Positions 9,470-16,378 of a DNA stretch of 26,288 nucleotides are shown here, piece by piece. The DNA lies in contig JBGUUT010000063.1 in the NCBI GenBank assembly GCA_045133795.1, positions 1 to 26,288 of the forward strand. The letters run 5' to 3'. The notes beneath the pieces are model-generated. The model worked only from the letters and a program-made list of their open reading frames with translations. It ran no database searches and was not told the DNA's origin. Every line of letters starts with the position of its first letter. Positions within the stretch are counted from its first letter, which is position 1. This DNA is from RGIG8597 sp045133795. Its GTDB lineage: Bacteria; Spirochaetota; GWE2-31-10. The translations under genes and the position numbers were made by a program.

Positions 9470-10597
9470 TTATGCTTCCAAATCTTCCCACAAAAGACCG
9501 GCACCGGCAGTTACATCAACGGCAAGCTTTCTTCCCTGAACAGCTTTGAAATGCTCCGGAGATATTCCCGGAGTAAGAACTTTTTCAGTTCGCAATACGG
9601 CAATATCTTTTGCTTTTATTTTTTTTCCGGCTTTTAATGACTTCAAATAATGAATCGAACGATTTGTCCTTTTGTAATTAGCTTCTTCCGACGGTGCAAG
9701 TTTTTTCTGCCCGTCGCCTAAAATCGCATTTACTTTTTCCGCTCCGAATTCTTTGATAAGATAAGGCAAACGTTCTTCTTCATTCAATAAATCTACGGCA
9801 TGAACTCGTTGAACCATTTTTGCAAATTGTTCCGGAGTAAGTGCTACCGGGTCATCAAGCCCGTCGGTTTCCTTACTCAACGTAATATGCTTTTCTATAA
9901 TTTTTCCGCCGGCCGCAACACAAATCGCCGGAACAAGTTCCGGATCCAACGAATGGTCACTGACACCTACCGGTATATCAAAACGTCCATTCAAAAATTT
10001 CAATACAGCCAAATTATAATCTGTTTCCGGTGCAGGATAACTCGTCACACAATGTAACAATGAAATCAACGGCAAACCGGCTTGCGAACAATCCGAATAT
10101 TTCAGTGGTTTCAATAATTCAAGAGTTTTATCAATATCTTCCAATTTTGAAACTCCGGACGATAAAATCACCGGAACTTGAGAATCTTCATACAATGTGT
10201 TTTGTAATTTTAAAAACTCTTCCAACATCGGAAAATGGTTTAATTCAGGAGAAGCAATCTTGATTGCATCCGGGCGTAACTTCCACAATTCTCGCAAACT
10301 GCGTATCCCAAAAGGCGAACAGGCAAACGCTACGCCTTTACTGCGAGCATATTGACAAACTTTTTTAAAAAAAGACTTCGGAACCTCCAAAGATACAAAT
10401 CTATCATAAAGGCGAACCGAACCGCCCGGTAAATCTACCATCCCCGTATCCGGATGAAGAATTTCATCAGCATATACCCATTGAAATTTCACACAATCGG
10501 CACCGGCAAATACTGCTGCGTCTATAAGTTCATATGCTTTTTTTAAAGAACCTCCGTGAGACGTTCCTATTTCTGCAATAATATATGTTCTGTCCAT
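9470..10597 (-). CDS. neuB: NeuB-family nonulosonic (sialic-type) acid synthase with SAF domain
   Basis: This is a predicted cytosolic synthase condensing phosphoenolpyruvate with a hexosamine-derived sugar to make a nine-carbon nonulosonate (sialic, legionaminic or pseudaminic acid type). The N-terminal TIM barrel shows AEIGTSHGG, CVKFQW, IKIASPE, LLHCVTSYPAP, VGVSDHS and EKHITL, the last two carrying conserved active-site His residues. The C-terminal SAF (antifreeze-like) domain runs from about residue 300 to 375. At 375 aa it is full length. GAGGGAAAG precedes the ATG. It is the first gene of the neuB-A2M-pbpC unit, 24 nt before the A2M start. No neuA, neuC or other sugar gene lies nearby, so the product cannot be named more exactly. 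Bacterial nonulosonates commonly decorate surface polymers or flagellins. Confidence 0.88.
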   Translation of the reverse strand: MDRTYIIAEIGTSHGGSLKKAYELIDAAVFAGADCVKFQWVYADEILHPDTGMVDLPGGSVRLYDRFVSLEVPKSFFKKVCQYARSKGVAFACSPFGIRSLRELWKLRPDAIKIASPELNHFPMLEEFLKLQNTLYEDSQVPVILSSGVSKLEDIDKTLELLKPLKYSDCSQAGLPLISLLHCVTSYPAPETDYNLAVLKFLNGRFDIPVGVSDHSLDPELVPAICVAAGGKIIEKHITLSKETDGLDDPVALTPEQFAKMVQRVHAVDLLNEEERLPYLIKEFGAEKVNAILGDGQKKLAPSEEANYKRTNRSIHYLKSLKAGKKIKAKDIAVLRTEKVLTPGISPEHFKAVQGRKLAVDVTAGAGLLWEDLEA

Positions 10598-10633
10598 AAC
10601 TTTCCCTCATTTACGTATAAAAGGCGGATATTA

Positions 10634-10653
10634 CTTCATTTGCAAAAATGAAG
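10634..10653. promoter_or_regulatory. Perfect 8-bp inverted repeat upstream of neuB (operator or 5' hairpin)
   Basis: CTTCATTT (10634-10641) and AAATGAAG (10646-10653) flank a 4-nt spacer, GCAA. The element lies in the intergenic region between the divergent neuB and the membrane-protein gene. It would fall immediately downstream of the predicted neuB transcription start (about 10655). No T-tract follows, so it is not a terminator. Confidence 0.55.
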
Positions 10654-10661
10654 CAAATCAT

Positions 10662-10690
10662 TCCATAAAATAATAACGCAACATTTTCAA
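10662..10690 (-). promoter_or_regulatory. Possible sigma-70 promoter of the neuB-A2M-pbpC operon
   Basis: On the minus strand, TTGAAA (complement of 10685-10690) and TATGGA (complement of 10662-10667) are 17 bp apart. The -10 match is only moderate. The predicted start is near 10655, just before the inverted repeat. Confidence 0.35.
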
Positions 10691-10749
10691 AGTAATTATC
10701 ATCACATATTTTTACGTTCTTGTGATAAAATCTGCTTTCGGAGTTTCAA

Positions 10750-12477
10750 ATGAGATTTAACGATATTTTAAAAATTATTGTTGCATTTATACTTTGTCAT
10801 ATTGCCATATTTTTAACACTGCAAGATTCATATCTGCTGTATTTCATTGCAGTTTTAATATTTACGTTACCTATTGTTTTATTTTCATTCGCACAAACCA
10901 CACTTATAAAGGAAGCAAAACTAAAACATTTATCCTCAAATACTTTTATTTACAAACTGACATCAAAACGTCACTTCTCATTTTTATTCCATTTAGTTGC
11001 AGGAACAGCAATTTCATTTGTTATTCCCGTTTTTATGACAACTTTTTGCGTTGCAGAATACATTTCATGTTTAATTACTTTATTGCTGATTTTTATCGCT
11101 CGCTTCTTTATTCCGAAAATATCAGCCAGAATTTATAAAGAAAAATATGTTGAAATTAAAAACAAAACTGCAACAGACTGCATAATAATTTTATTCGGAA
11201 TAATCTTTTTTCCCTTATTGATATGGATATTTTCCGATTTCTCCGATTCTTGTTTACATGACTATAAAAACTTCCGAGAAAATCAAATTGCATTTGTGAT
11301 AGGTTCGATAATCAATAATTTTGCACAAGTAAGCAATGCTTTTTTAAACAATGACTTCTCGCAACAAACAGCAATTCCGTTTCGGTTAATTCTGGCAGTT
11401 CTGGTATTACAAGGCGGAATCTTATTTTTTTCACTTACACGCTTTTTTTTATTTTTCTTTTTGGATTCCAATCGAATAAAATCTGTTTTTGCACCGACAA
11501 GCGAATTGAAAACAAAGGAAGTTTTTCCGCAATACGTTGTTATATTTTGCATTTCTTCCATTTTAATATTTTCCGTACTTTCATTTTCAGCTTACTTTTT
11601 TTGCTCAGATACAAGAAATGCAAAATATATAGATGACAAAACAGTATTACTTACGGAAAAAATCTCTGACAATATTTATAAAATCGGTACTGTCAACAAA
11701 TTAGAAAAACTGGAACAAGAATTAGCAGCCGAAACAAAAAAAGAATTGACAGAATCGGTAAATAAATATTTTGACCAAATAACTGTCAAAGTTGATAATT
11801 ATTTAGACTGGTATTACAGTTTGTCACATGAATATTCCGAGCTTTTAACTTTTTTTGCCGGAATCGCAACAAATAAACTTGATGAAAAAATGCAAGATTT
11901 CCTCGGTAAAAATCTGGAAGAAAAGCTATGTCTTGACTACGAATTAGAGGATGAACTCTATACAAAATACAATAATTTATACCAAAAGTTCAATGATACA
12001 AAAAAAGTAATACTGGCAGAAAATATCATAACACATAAAAATTCTTTTTATCACATTGTCATTCGCACAGATTCGAAAAAAATCTACAAAATGAAAGAAC
12101 CGACACCGCTAATCAGCCCGGATTCAAAAGCTGCAATCGCAATAAGTACCGGAATCGGAAGCGGAATCGCTGCAAAAATTATTACTACAAAATTACTGAA
12201 ACGACTTTCGGCAAAAATATCTGCGAAAAACGTTGCCGCAACTGCTTCAAAAAAATTAGCATCTGTGACCGGTGCTGCAATCGGAACAACCGTCGGTCCC
12301 ATAGGTACAATAATCGGAGCCGGCGTAGGACTGGGAGTCGGAATACTTACCGACAAACTTTTGATTAGCGTAGATGAAAGCTTTAACAGGGAAAAATACA
12401 AAGCAGATATTATTGCCGGAATAGAAGAAGAACGACAATTTTATTTGCAGCAAATAGCCGATTACAAATTTAATTAA
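10750..12477 (+). CDS. Polytopic membrane protein with C-terminal glycine-zipper tail, unknown function
   Basis: I do not recognise this 575-aa protein. About seven hydrophobic segments lie in the first half: roughly residues 5-24, 28-49, 76-98, 100-121, 140-163, 212-238 and 262-284. A Lys/Glu-rich, probably helical soluble region (285-450) follows. The C-terminal region has an Ala/Gly-rich stretch (about 464-476) and then a strong glycine zipper (about 508-533, GAAIGTTVGPIGTIIGAGVG), ending in a charged helix. Such zippers pack membrane helices or form oligomeric pores. GGAG at 10740-10743 is well placed before the ATG. It is divergent from neuB and convergent with the KPVIYLYP lipoprotein gene, so it is probably monocistronic. 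No enzymatic motif is visible. Confidence 0.8.
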   Translation: MRFNDILKIIVAFILCHIAIFLTLQDSYLLYFIAVLIFTLPIVLFSFAQTTLIKEAKLKHLSSNTFIYKLTSKRHFSFLFHLVAGTAISFVIPVFMTTFCVAEYISCLITLLLIFIARFFIPKISARIYKEKYVEIKNKTATDCIIILFGIIFFPLLIWIFSDFSDSCLHDYKNFRENQIAFVIGSIINNFAQVSNAFLNNDFSQQTAIPFRLILAVLVLQGGILFFSLTRFFLFFFLDSNRIKSVFAPTSELKTKEVFPQYVVIFCISSILIFSVLSFSAYFFCSDTRNAKYIDDKTVLLTEKISDNIYKIGTVNKLEKLEQELAAETKKELTESVNKYFDQITVKVDNYLDWYYSLSHEYSELLTFFAGIATNKLDEKMQDFLGKNLEEKLCLDYELEDELYTKYNNLYQKFNDTKKVILAENIITHKNSFYHIVIRTDSKKIYKMKEPTPLISPDSKAAIAISTGIGSGIAAKIITTKLLKRLSAKISAKNVAATASKKLASVTGAAIGTTVGPIGTIIGAGVGLGVGILTDKLLISVDESFNREKYKADIIAGIEEERQFYLQQIADYKFN

Positions 12478-12482
12478 TAAAA

Positions 12483-12506
12483 AAGCTCCTTGTAAAAAAG
12501 GAGCTT
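12483..12506 (-). terminator. Rho-independent terminator of the KPVIYLYP lipoprotein gene, possibly bidirectional
   Basis: A 9-bp perfect stem (AAGCTCCTT at 12483-12491, AAGGAGCTT at 12498-12506) encloses a 6-nt loop. On the minus strand it runs into a T-tract (CTTTTTTATTAATT). On the plus strand the tail is weaker (TTAAATATT), but it could still end the membrane-protein gene. Confidence 0.8.
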
Positions 12507-12527
12507 AAATATTCTCATAACTATTTT

Positions 12528-13172
12528 TTAATTATCAACTTCTGTCCCGCCCCACTCTACAACGGTAAAACCTTTACGCTCAAACGGTGTAATTTTAGGA
12601 CTTTCAATCTTAATCGGCTTTTCTAATTCTTTATACGCCATAAATACACGAAGTACACTGTCCGGTTGCGGATTAACGGTCAAAATCGCACTGTTTGTAT
12701 ACACTTCATTCTGAAAAGTTATCAAATTATATGGATTATCTTCCATCTCCGGCAACCAATAAACGATAAATTCATTATATTCCTTAGGTAACAACCCGAT
12801 TTCTGCAAGTTTTTCCTGAAGAAATTCAGCCGTGTCTTCTCCTTTTACGACATAACCTTTGCTCAAATCATATTTTACTTTCGATTCACCTTCCCAAAAC
12901 AAATAAGAATACTCTTTGCCGGTTTTAACATCTTTTAACGTTCCGTCCGGCTCGGCAACCACACTCCAACCGTTTTCATATTTAGGATAAGTACAAGTCA
13001 ATTTTCCTGCATAATCCAATTTCACATCAACTTCTGTAGCTGTTTCGGGATACAAATAAATTACAGGCTTTTTCTCCACTGTATCATCATTATCACAATC
13101 CCCAAATCTTCCGCAACCGAGAAAAAGTGCACAAACAACAGACAAAAATAAACATAATAACTTCTTTTTCAC
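12528..13172 (-). CDS. Lipoprotein of the KPVIYLYPE family, unknown function
   Basis: This is a 214-aa secreted lipoprotein with a signal peptide ending ALFLGC, making Cys20 the lipidation site. The mature part opens with an acidic linker and then the strongly conserved-looking KPVIYLYPETATEVDVKLDY, followed by GWSVVAEPDG and SYLFWEG. I recognise this pattern from uncharacterised proteins of treponemes and Firmicutes, but no function is known to me. The fold appears mostly beta. The start codon is GTG (complement of 13170-13172), preceded by GAAGG at a normal distance. A moderate promoter and a strong terminator bracket it as a single-gene unit. No catalytic motif can be assigned. Confidence 0.82.
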   Translation of the reverse strand: MKKKLLCLFLSVVCALFLGCGRFGDCDNDDTVEKKPVIYLYPETATEVDVKLDYAGKLTCTYPKYENGWSVVAEPDGTLKDVKTGKEYSYLFWEGESKVKYDLSKGYVVKGEDTAEFLQEKLAEIGLLPKEYNEFIVYWLPEMEDNPYNLITFQNEVYTNSAILTVNPQPDSVLRVFMAYKELEKPIKIESPKITPFERKGFTVVEWGGTEVDN

Positions 13173-13208
13173 TTAAAACCTTCTTTTTAATTACATATTT
13201 TTTTCGTA

Positions 13209-13237
13209 ATCTTACTTTAATCTCTAAGATAATTCAA
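13209..13237 (-). promoter_or_regulatory. Possible sigma-70 promoter of the KPVIYLYP lipoprotein gene
   Basis: On the minus strand, TTGAAT (complement of 13232-13237) and TAAGAT (complement of 13209-13214) are spaced 17 bp apart, about 36 bp upstream of the GTG start. Confidence 0.45.
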
Positions 13238-13362
13238 CAGAAAGCAATCCCTTTGTAAAAAAACTAAAAAAAATAAGCTAGCAAATAATACTTTCAAAAG
13301 AAAAGATGTTCTGCTATAAACAGAAAAAAAATACTAAAACTTATTTTACAACGGTGAATAAC

Positions 13363-14343
13363 ATGAAATTTAGATTAATAATATTATTACTTTTAATTTG
13401 TACTTTTTTATTTTCAGAAGAAAATTACGTTTGTTTAGGTTCTTTTAAAGATGAAAATAAGGCAAAAGATTTTGTAACATTATTGGAAGGATATAAAATC
13501 CCCTGTATTATTTCAGAATATAAAAAAAATGATGAAAAATTCTATAGAGTATTATTTTCAGAGGAATATACGAATAAAGACATGGCTAATCTTCACAAAA
13601 CCATGCTTGAAAATCTTCCAGTAATTAAACAACTCAACATAAACGGACTTTGGAATTATACAAAAGAGGAGAATATTGTAATAGACGAGAACAGAATACT
13701 TATAATAAAAGACAGTGACTCCGGAAATCCTATCAGTGATGCAAATGTAAATATTGATAAAAAATGGGATGTCAAAACAGACACTGACGGAAAAGCTATT
13801 TTACCTAATGATATAGACGACGGAGAGCATGAAATGCTTGTAACCAAAGACGGCAGTTATGTTCCCACATCAGGAACTTTTTCAATGTCTGACGGAAAAA
13901 TATCCTCTACAAATAATGTTTCAATTCCCAAAGCCGTCGATTATCAACGTGTAAAAATAATTCTTGATTGGGGAGAATTCCCTGCGGATTTGGATGCTCA
14001 TGTAAAAAATGAAATGTATCATGTTTATTATTCTAACATGAGTGAACCTGGAATTATGCTTGATAGAGATGATACAAACAGCTATGGACCTGAAACAATC
14101 ACAATTAAAAATCCATCACCAAATTCAGTATTTAAATATTATATAGTTAATTACAGCGATGGAAACAATTATAACAGTTCCAGACTCTCAAACTCCGGAG
14201 CAAAAGTCTCTGTTTATTTAAATAATGAATACAAAGGAACTTATGAAATAAAACCTAACCAAGTAGGTCTTATATGGAATGTATTTGAAATAATAAACGG
14301 CAATGAAATAAAAATAATCGACACAGTATCAAATAACTTATAA
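13363..14343 (+). CDS. Secreted SPOR-domain / DUF2135 protein
   Basis: This 326-aa secreted protein has three modules. After a signal peptide (KFRLIILLLLICTFLFSEE) comes a SPOR-like repeat (about residues 22-90, with YVCLGSFKDENKAKDFVTLL and YRVLFSEEY), a fold that binds denuded septal peptidoglycan. A carboxypeptidase-regulatory-like beta domain (about 110-180) follows. The C-terminus is a YfaP-like DUF2135 domain (about 198-320) with LDWGEFPADLDAHV, HVYYSN, DDTNSYGPETITI and WNVFEI. I chose the ATG at 13363 because GGTGA lies 7 nt upstream and the signal peptide follows at once. A frame extends to an ATG at 13306, but that adds 19 charged, non-signal residues, and a weak promoter (TTCAAA 13293-13298, TATAAA 13315-13320) would lie inside it. 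A periplasmic location is inferred; function is unknown. Confidence 0.82.
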   Translation: MKFRLIILLLLICTFLFSEENYVCLGSFKDENKAKDFVTLLEGYKIPCIISEYKKNDEKFYRVLFSEEYTNKDMANLHKTMLENLPVIKQLNINGLWNYTKEENIVIDENRILIIKDSDSGNPISDANVNIDKKWDVKTDTDGKAILPNDIDDGEHEMLVTKDGSYVPTSGTFSMSDGKISSTNNVSIPKAVDYQRVKIILDWGEFPADLDAHVKNEMYHVYYSNMSEPGIMLDRDDTNSYGPETITIKNPSPNSVFKYYIVNYSDGNNYNSSRLSNSGAKVSVYLNNEYKGTYEIKPNQVGLIWNVFEIINGNEIKIIDTVSNNL

Positions 14344-14401
14344 GTTATAAAAAAACTCAAAATCAACTCATGCAATTTTATTTGCAAAAAGACGACATAA
14401 A

Positions 14402-14431
14402 AAAACCGGATATTGAAAAATACCCGGTTTT
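14402..14431. terminator. Bidirectional terminator between the SPOR-DUF2135 gene and clpP
   Basis: AAAACCGG (14402-14409) pairs with CCGGTTTT (14424-14431), and inner bases extend the stem. T-tracts follow on both strands (TTTTATTTTTTAT on plus; a run of seven T on minus). It sits between the convergent gene ends at 14343 and 14437. Confidence 0.85.
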
Positions 14432-14436
14432 ATTTT

Positions 14437-15051
14437 TTATAATGCTATTTCATCCATTTTAGTTATTATTTTATCGATTAAACCGTACTCCAAAGCTTCT
14501 TCGGCTGTCATCCAATAGTCAAGCTCAATATCTTTTGAAATCTTTTCACGGTCTTGTCCGGTTTCTTCGACATAAAGATTTATGATACGCTCTTTAGTTT
14601 CAGTAATCTCTTTTGCTTGTATTTCAATTTCCATTGCTCGTCCTTGAAACATTCCGCTGATAAGAGGCTGATGAATAAGAACCTTAGAATTCTTCGTTGC
14701 ATATCGTCGCCCTTTTTCAGAACCAAGCATAATAATCGACCCCATACTTGCAGCAAAACCTGTTACAAGAGTAAAAACAGGAGCTTTTATAGCTTTCATA
14801 ATGTCATATATAGCAAACCCTGAAAAAACTTCTCCGCCGGGAGAATTAATTATTACCGTAATCGGTTTTTCATGATCAATCGCATCAAGTAAAAATAAAG
14901 TTTTGATTGTTTTTTCAGCAAGTTGAGAATCAACTCCGCCTGATATAATTATTTTTCTTTCTTCAAGTAATTTCTTTTCAATAAATGAATCAGTCCCGTT
15001 TGAATCTTTTTTTTCATCTTTATCACAATCATTTATAAAGGAATAAGTCAT
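14437..15051 (-). CDS. clpP: ATP-dependent Clp protease proteolytic subunit
   Basis: This is the cytosolic ClpP serine peptidase, which forms tetradecamer barrels and degrades proteins fed by ClpX or ClpA/C. With the start used here (204 aa), nucleophile Ser102 lies in GFAASMGS, His127 in LIHQP, and the acid is probably Asp174 in KDIELD. INSPGG and EEALEYGLID are further family signatures. A longer frame begins at a TTG (15075), but that codon lies 5 nt from the predicted transcription start and has no ribosome-binding site. The ATG at 15051 has GGAG 9 nt upstream. No clpX or clpA adjoins. Treponemes typically carry two clpP genes, and this isolated copy may be the stand-alone one (inference). 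Confidence 0.93.
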   Translation of the reverse strand: MTYSFINDCDKDEKKDSNGTDSFIEKKLLEERKIIISGGVDSQLAEKTIKTLFLLDAIDHEKPITVIINSPGGEVFSGFAIYDIMKAIKAPVFTLVTGFAASMGSIIMLGSEKGRRYATKNSKVLIHQPLISGMFQGRAMEIEIQAKEITETKERIINLYVEETGQDREKISKDIELDYWMTAEEALEYGLIDKIITKMDEIAL

Positions 15052-15086
15052 GTAAAATGTCTCCGAAAGTCTCAAATTTTAGGATG

Positions 15087-15115
15087 TATATACTTAAAAT
15101 TATATAAATTGTCAA
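15087..15115 (-). promoter_or_regulatory. Strong sigma-70 promoter of clpP
   Basis: On the minus strand a perfect TTGACA (complement of 15110-15115) and TATATA (complement of 15087-15092) are 17 bp apart. The predicted start is near 15080, about 29 nt before the clpP ATG. Confidence 0.75.
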
Positions 15116-15132
15116 ACTTATGAATTAATAAA

Positions 15133-15164
15133 AAAAATCCCCCTACACGAATGTAGGAGGATTT
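15133..15164 (-). terminator. Strong terminator of flaB
   Basis: A 14-bp stem (15133-15146 with 15151-15164) closes a CGAA/TTCG tetraloop. In the flaB-sense RNA the only imperfect pair is a G-U wobble. It is followed by eight T residues on the minus strand, just after the flaB stop. Confidence 0.92.
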
Positions 15165-15191
15165 TCCCCTTGGTTATTACGAGATTAAAGA

Positions 15192-16064
15192 TTAACCTAA
15201 CAATCTCATAACAGCTTGAGTTTTCTGGTTTGCCTGAGCCAACATAGACATAGAAGACTGAACAAGAATGTTATTCTTAGTGTAGTCAACCATTTCGCTA
15301 GCCATATCAGTATCTCTGATAATAGACTCAGCACTCTGTAAGTTTTCAGCACCTATAGCCAGACCTCTAGTAGCGTGTTCCAATCTGTTCTGGTAAGCAC
15401 CCAAGTCGGCACGTTGTTTGTTGATAATTTTAACAGCTTCGTCAAGCGTTCCGATAGCAGCATTTGCACTATCAGGAGTTGAAAGAGAAATGAAAGTTGC
15501 AGCATGTGGTAAACCAGAAGCATTTTTCAATTTAAGCCCCTGGCTGTTCATTGTACCAATGTACACTCTTTCTCTCTGATCCATGTTAGCACCGATGTGG
15601 AACCACATTGAACCAGTAACAGAATTCAAAGCATCTTGTTTTGCGAAACGACCTGTCATAAGATTCATTCCGTTGAACTGTGCATGAGATGCAATTCTGT
15701 CGATTTCATCAACTAACTGGCTAACTTCGATTTGAATGTACATTCTGTCTTCAGTAGAATAAATACCGTTGGAAGCCTGTACAGCCAATTCTCTGATTCT
15801 CTGAACCAAATCTTGAGTTTCTTGTAAGTAACCTTCTGCAGTTTGGATGAAAGAAATACCGTCTTCAGCATTTTTTTCAGCTCTTTGTAAACCACGGATT
15901 TGGCTTCTCATTTTTTCAGAAACTGCTAATCCAGAAGCATCGTCACCAGCTTTGTTAATTCTCATTCCTGAACTAACTTTTGCCAAGTTGTTGTTCAGCG
16001 CTTTGTTGTTTAAATTTGTCGATCTCTGTGCAAACATTGCACTTAAATTGTGATTAATAACCAT
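15192..16064 (-). CDS. flaB: FlaB-type core flagellin of the periplasmic flagellum
   Basis: This flagellin forms the core of the spirochaete periplasmic flagellar filament. The N-terminal D0/D1 region begins MVINHNLSAMFAQR and contains INKAGDDASGLAVSEKMRSQ. The middle has FNGMNLMTGRF and the treponemal signature SMWFHIGANMDQRERVYIGT. The C-terminal D0/D1 region has RADLGAYQNRLEH and ends QANQKTQAVMRLLG. At 290 aa it is the usual FlaB length, without the large variable domain of enterobacterial flagellins. Which of FlaB1/2/3 it matches was not decided. It has a very strong Shine-Dalgarno (AAGGAGG, complement of 16071-16077), a sigma-28-like promoter, a hairpin-bearing leader and a strong terminator, so it is a highly expressed single-gene unit. 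CCGG-containing codons, common in neighbours, are absent here, consistent with high-expression codon bias. Confidence 0.96.
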   Translation of the reverse strand: MVINHNLSAMFAQRSTNLNNKALNNNLAKVSSGMRINKAGDDASGLAVSEKMRSQIRGLQRAEKNAEDGISFIQTAEGYLQETQDLVQRIRELAVQASNGIYSTEDRMYIQIEVSQLVDEIDRIASHAQFNGMNLMTGRFAKQDALNSVTGSMWFHIGANMDQRERVYIGTMNSQGLKLKNASGLPHAATFISLSTPDSANAAIGTLDEAVKIINKQRADLGAYQNRLEHATRGLAIGAENLQSAESIIRDTDMASEMVDYTKNNILVQSSMSMLAQANQKTQAVMRLLG

Positions 16065-16066
16065 GT

Positions 16067-16118
16067 GAATCCTCCTTGATTCTTTGTTAATTAATAATCG
16101 GAAACATCCTTGTTTCCG
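16067..16118 (-). promoter_or_regulatory. flaB leader with two GGA-loop hairpins, predicted CsrA-binding sites
   Basis: In the mRNA sense, the first hairpin pairs CGGAAACA with TGTTTCCG (8 bp, complement of 16099-16118) around the loop AGGA. The core AAACAAGGATGT matches the CsrA SELEX consensus RUACARGGAUGU at 11 of 12 positions. The second hairpin pairs GAATC with GATTC (complement of 16067-16082) around the loop AAGGAG, which is the Shine-Dalgarno itself. The two GGA motifs are 34 nt apart. CsrA bound to both would block ribosomes. This is the layout known for CsrA repression of Bacillus hag and Borrelia flaB; its operation here is inferred. Confidence 0.75.
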
Positions 16119-16133
16119 TGTGCCTCACTGTAT

Positions 16134-16161
16134 TTTTCGGGGATGGATATAAAAATCTTTA
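16134..16161 (-). promoter_or_regulatory. Sigma-28 (FliA)-like flagellar promoter of flaB
   Basis: On the minus strand TAAAGATT starts at the complement of 16161. CCCGAAAA (complement of 16134-16141) matches the GCCGATAA -10 element at 6 of 8 positions. Sixteen bp separate TAAA from the -10, one more than the usual 15. The predicted start near 16127 gives a leader of about 63 nt. A second, sigma-70-like candidate (TATAAT, complement of 16236-16241, with a poorer TTACAA 18 bp upstream) lies farther out. Confidence 0.6.
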
Positions 16162-16312
16162 GCAAAAAAAATAAAAAACTTATTTTTTTATTTCACAACC
16201 AATTTGGAACACTCAAAACATTTATTAAAAAAATTATTATATATATTGTAAGAAAGCAGTTGTAATCAGCAAAAAAAAATTGCTTTTTTATGGAATAAAA
16301 TAAGTCTCATAC

Positions 16313-16341
16313 TTGCAAAGTAAATTATAAGATTATATATT
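16313..16341 (+). promoter_or_regulatory. Sigma-70 promoter of the kinase-TPR-NHL operon
   Basis: TTGCAA (16313-16318) and TATATT (16336-16341) are 17 bp apart. The start is predicted near 16348. The rest of the roughly 310-bp gap between flaB and this operon (16065-16378) holds the flaB promoter and leader plus AT-rich DNA with no gene that I can see. Confidence 0.65.
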
Positions 16342-16378
16342 GATTTTTTATCTTTATTGGTGGGGAGATATTAAAAAT

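Noticed and set aside
12084..12401. Antisense frame rich in Pro/Ala/Ile opposite the glycine-zipper coding region
   Set aside because: Its composition is simply the complement of Gly/Ala codons; no promoter or start context.
13306..13362. Upstream ATG of the SPOR-DUF2135 gene
   Set aside because: It would put 19 charged residues before a clear signal peptide; the ATG at 13363 has a better ribosome-binding site.
15052..15075. TTG start extending clpP by 8 residues
   Set aside because: It lies 5 nt from the predicted transcription start, has no ribosome-binding site, and the ATG at 15051 has GGAG in place.
16268..16288. AGCAA/TTGCT hairpin followed by T-run as a terminator
   Set aside because: The stem is only 5 AT-rich pairs around an A-run, and no plus-strand gene ends upstream of it.
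16340..16378. TTG start extending the kinase by 13 residues
   Set aside because: The codon overlaps the predicted -10 element TATATT, and the extension (rich in Trp/Tyr) does not resemble a kinase N-terminus.
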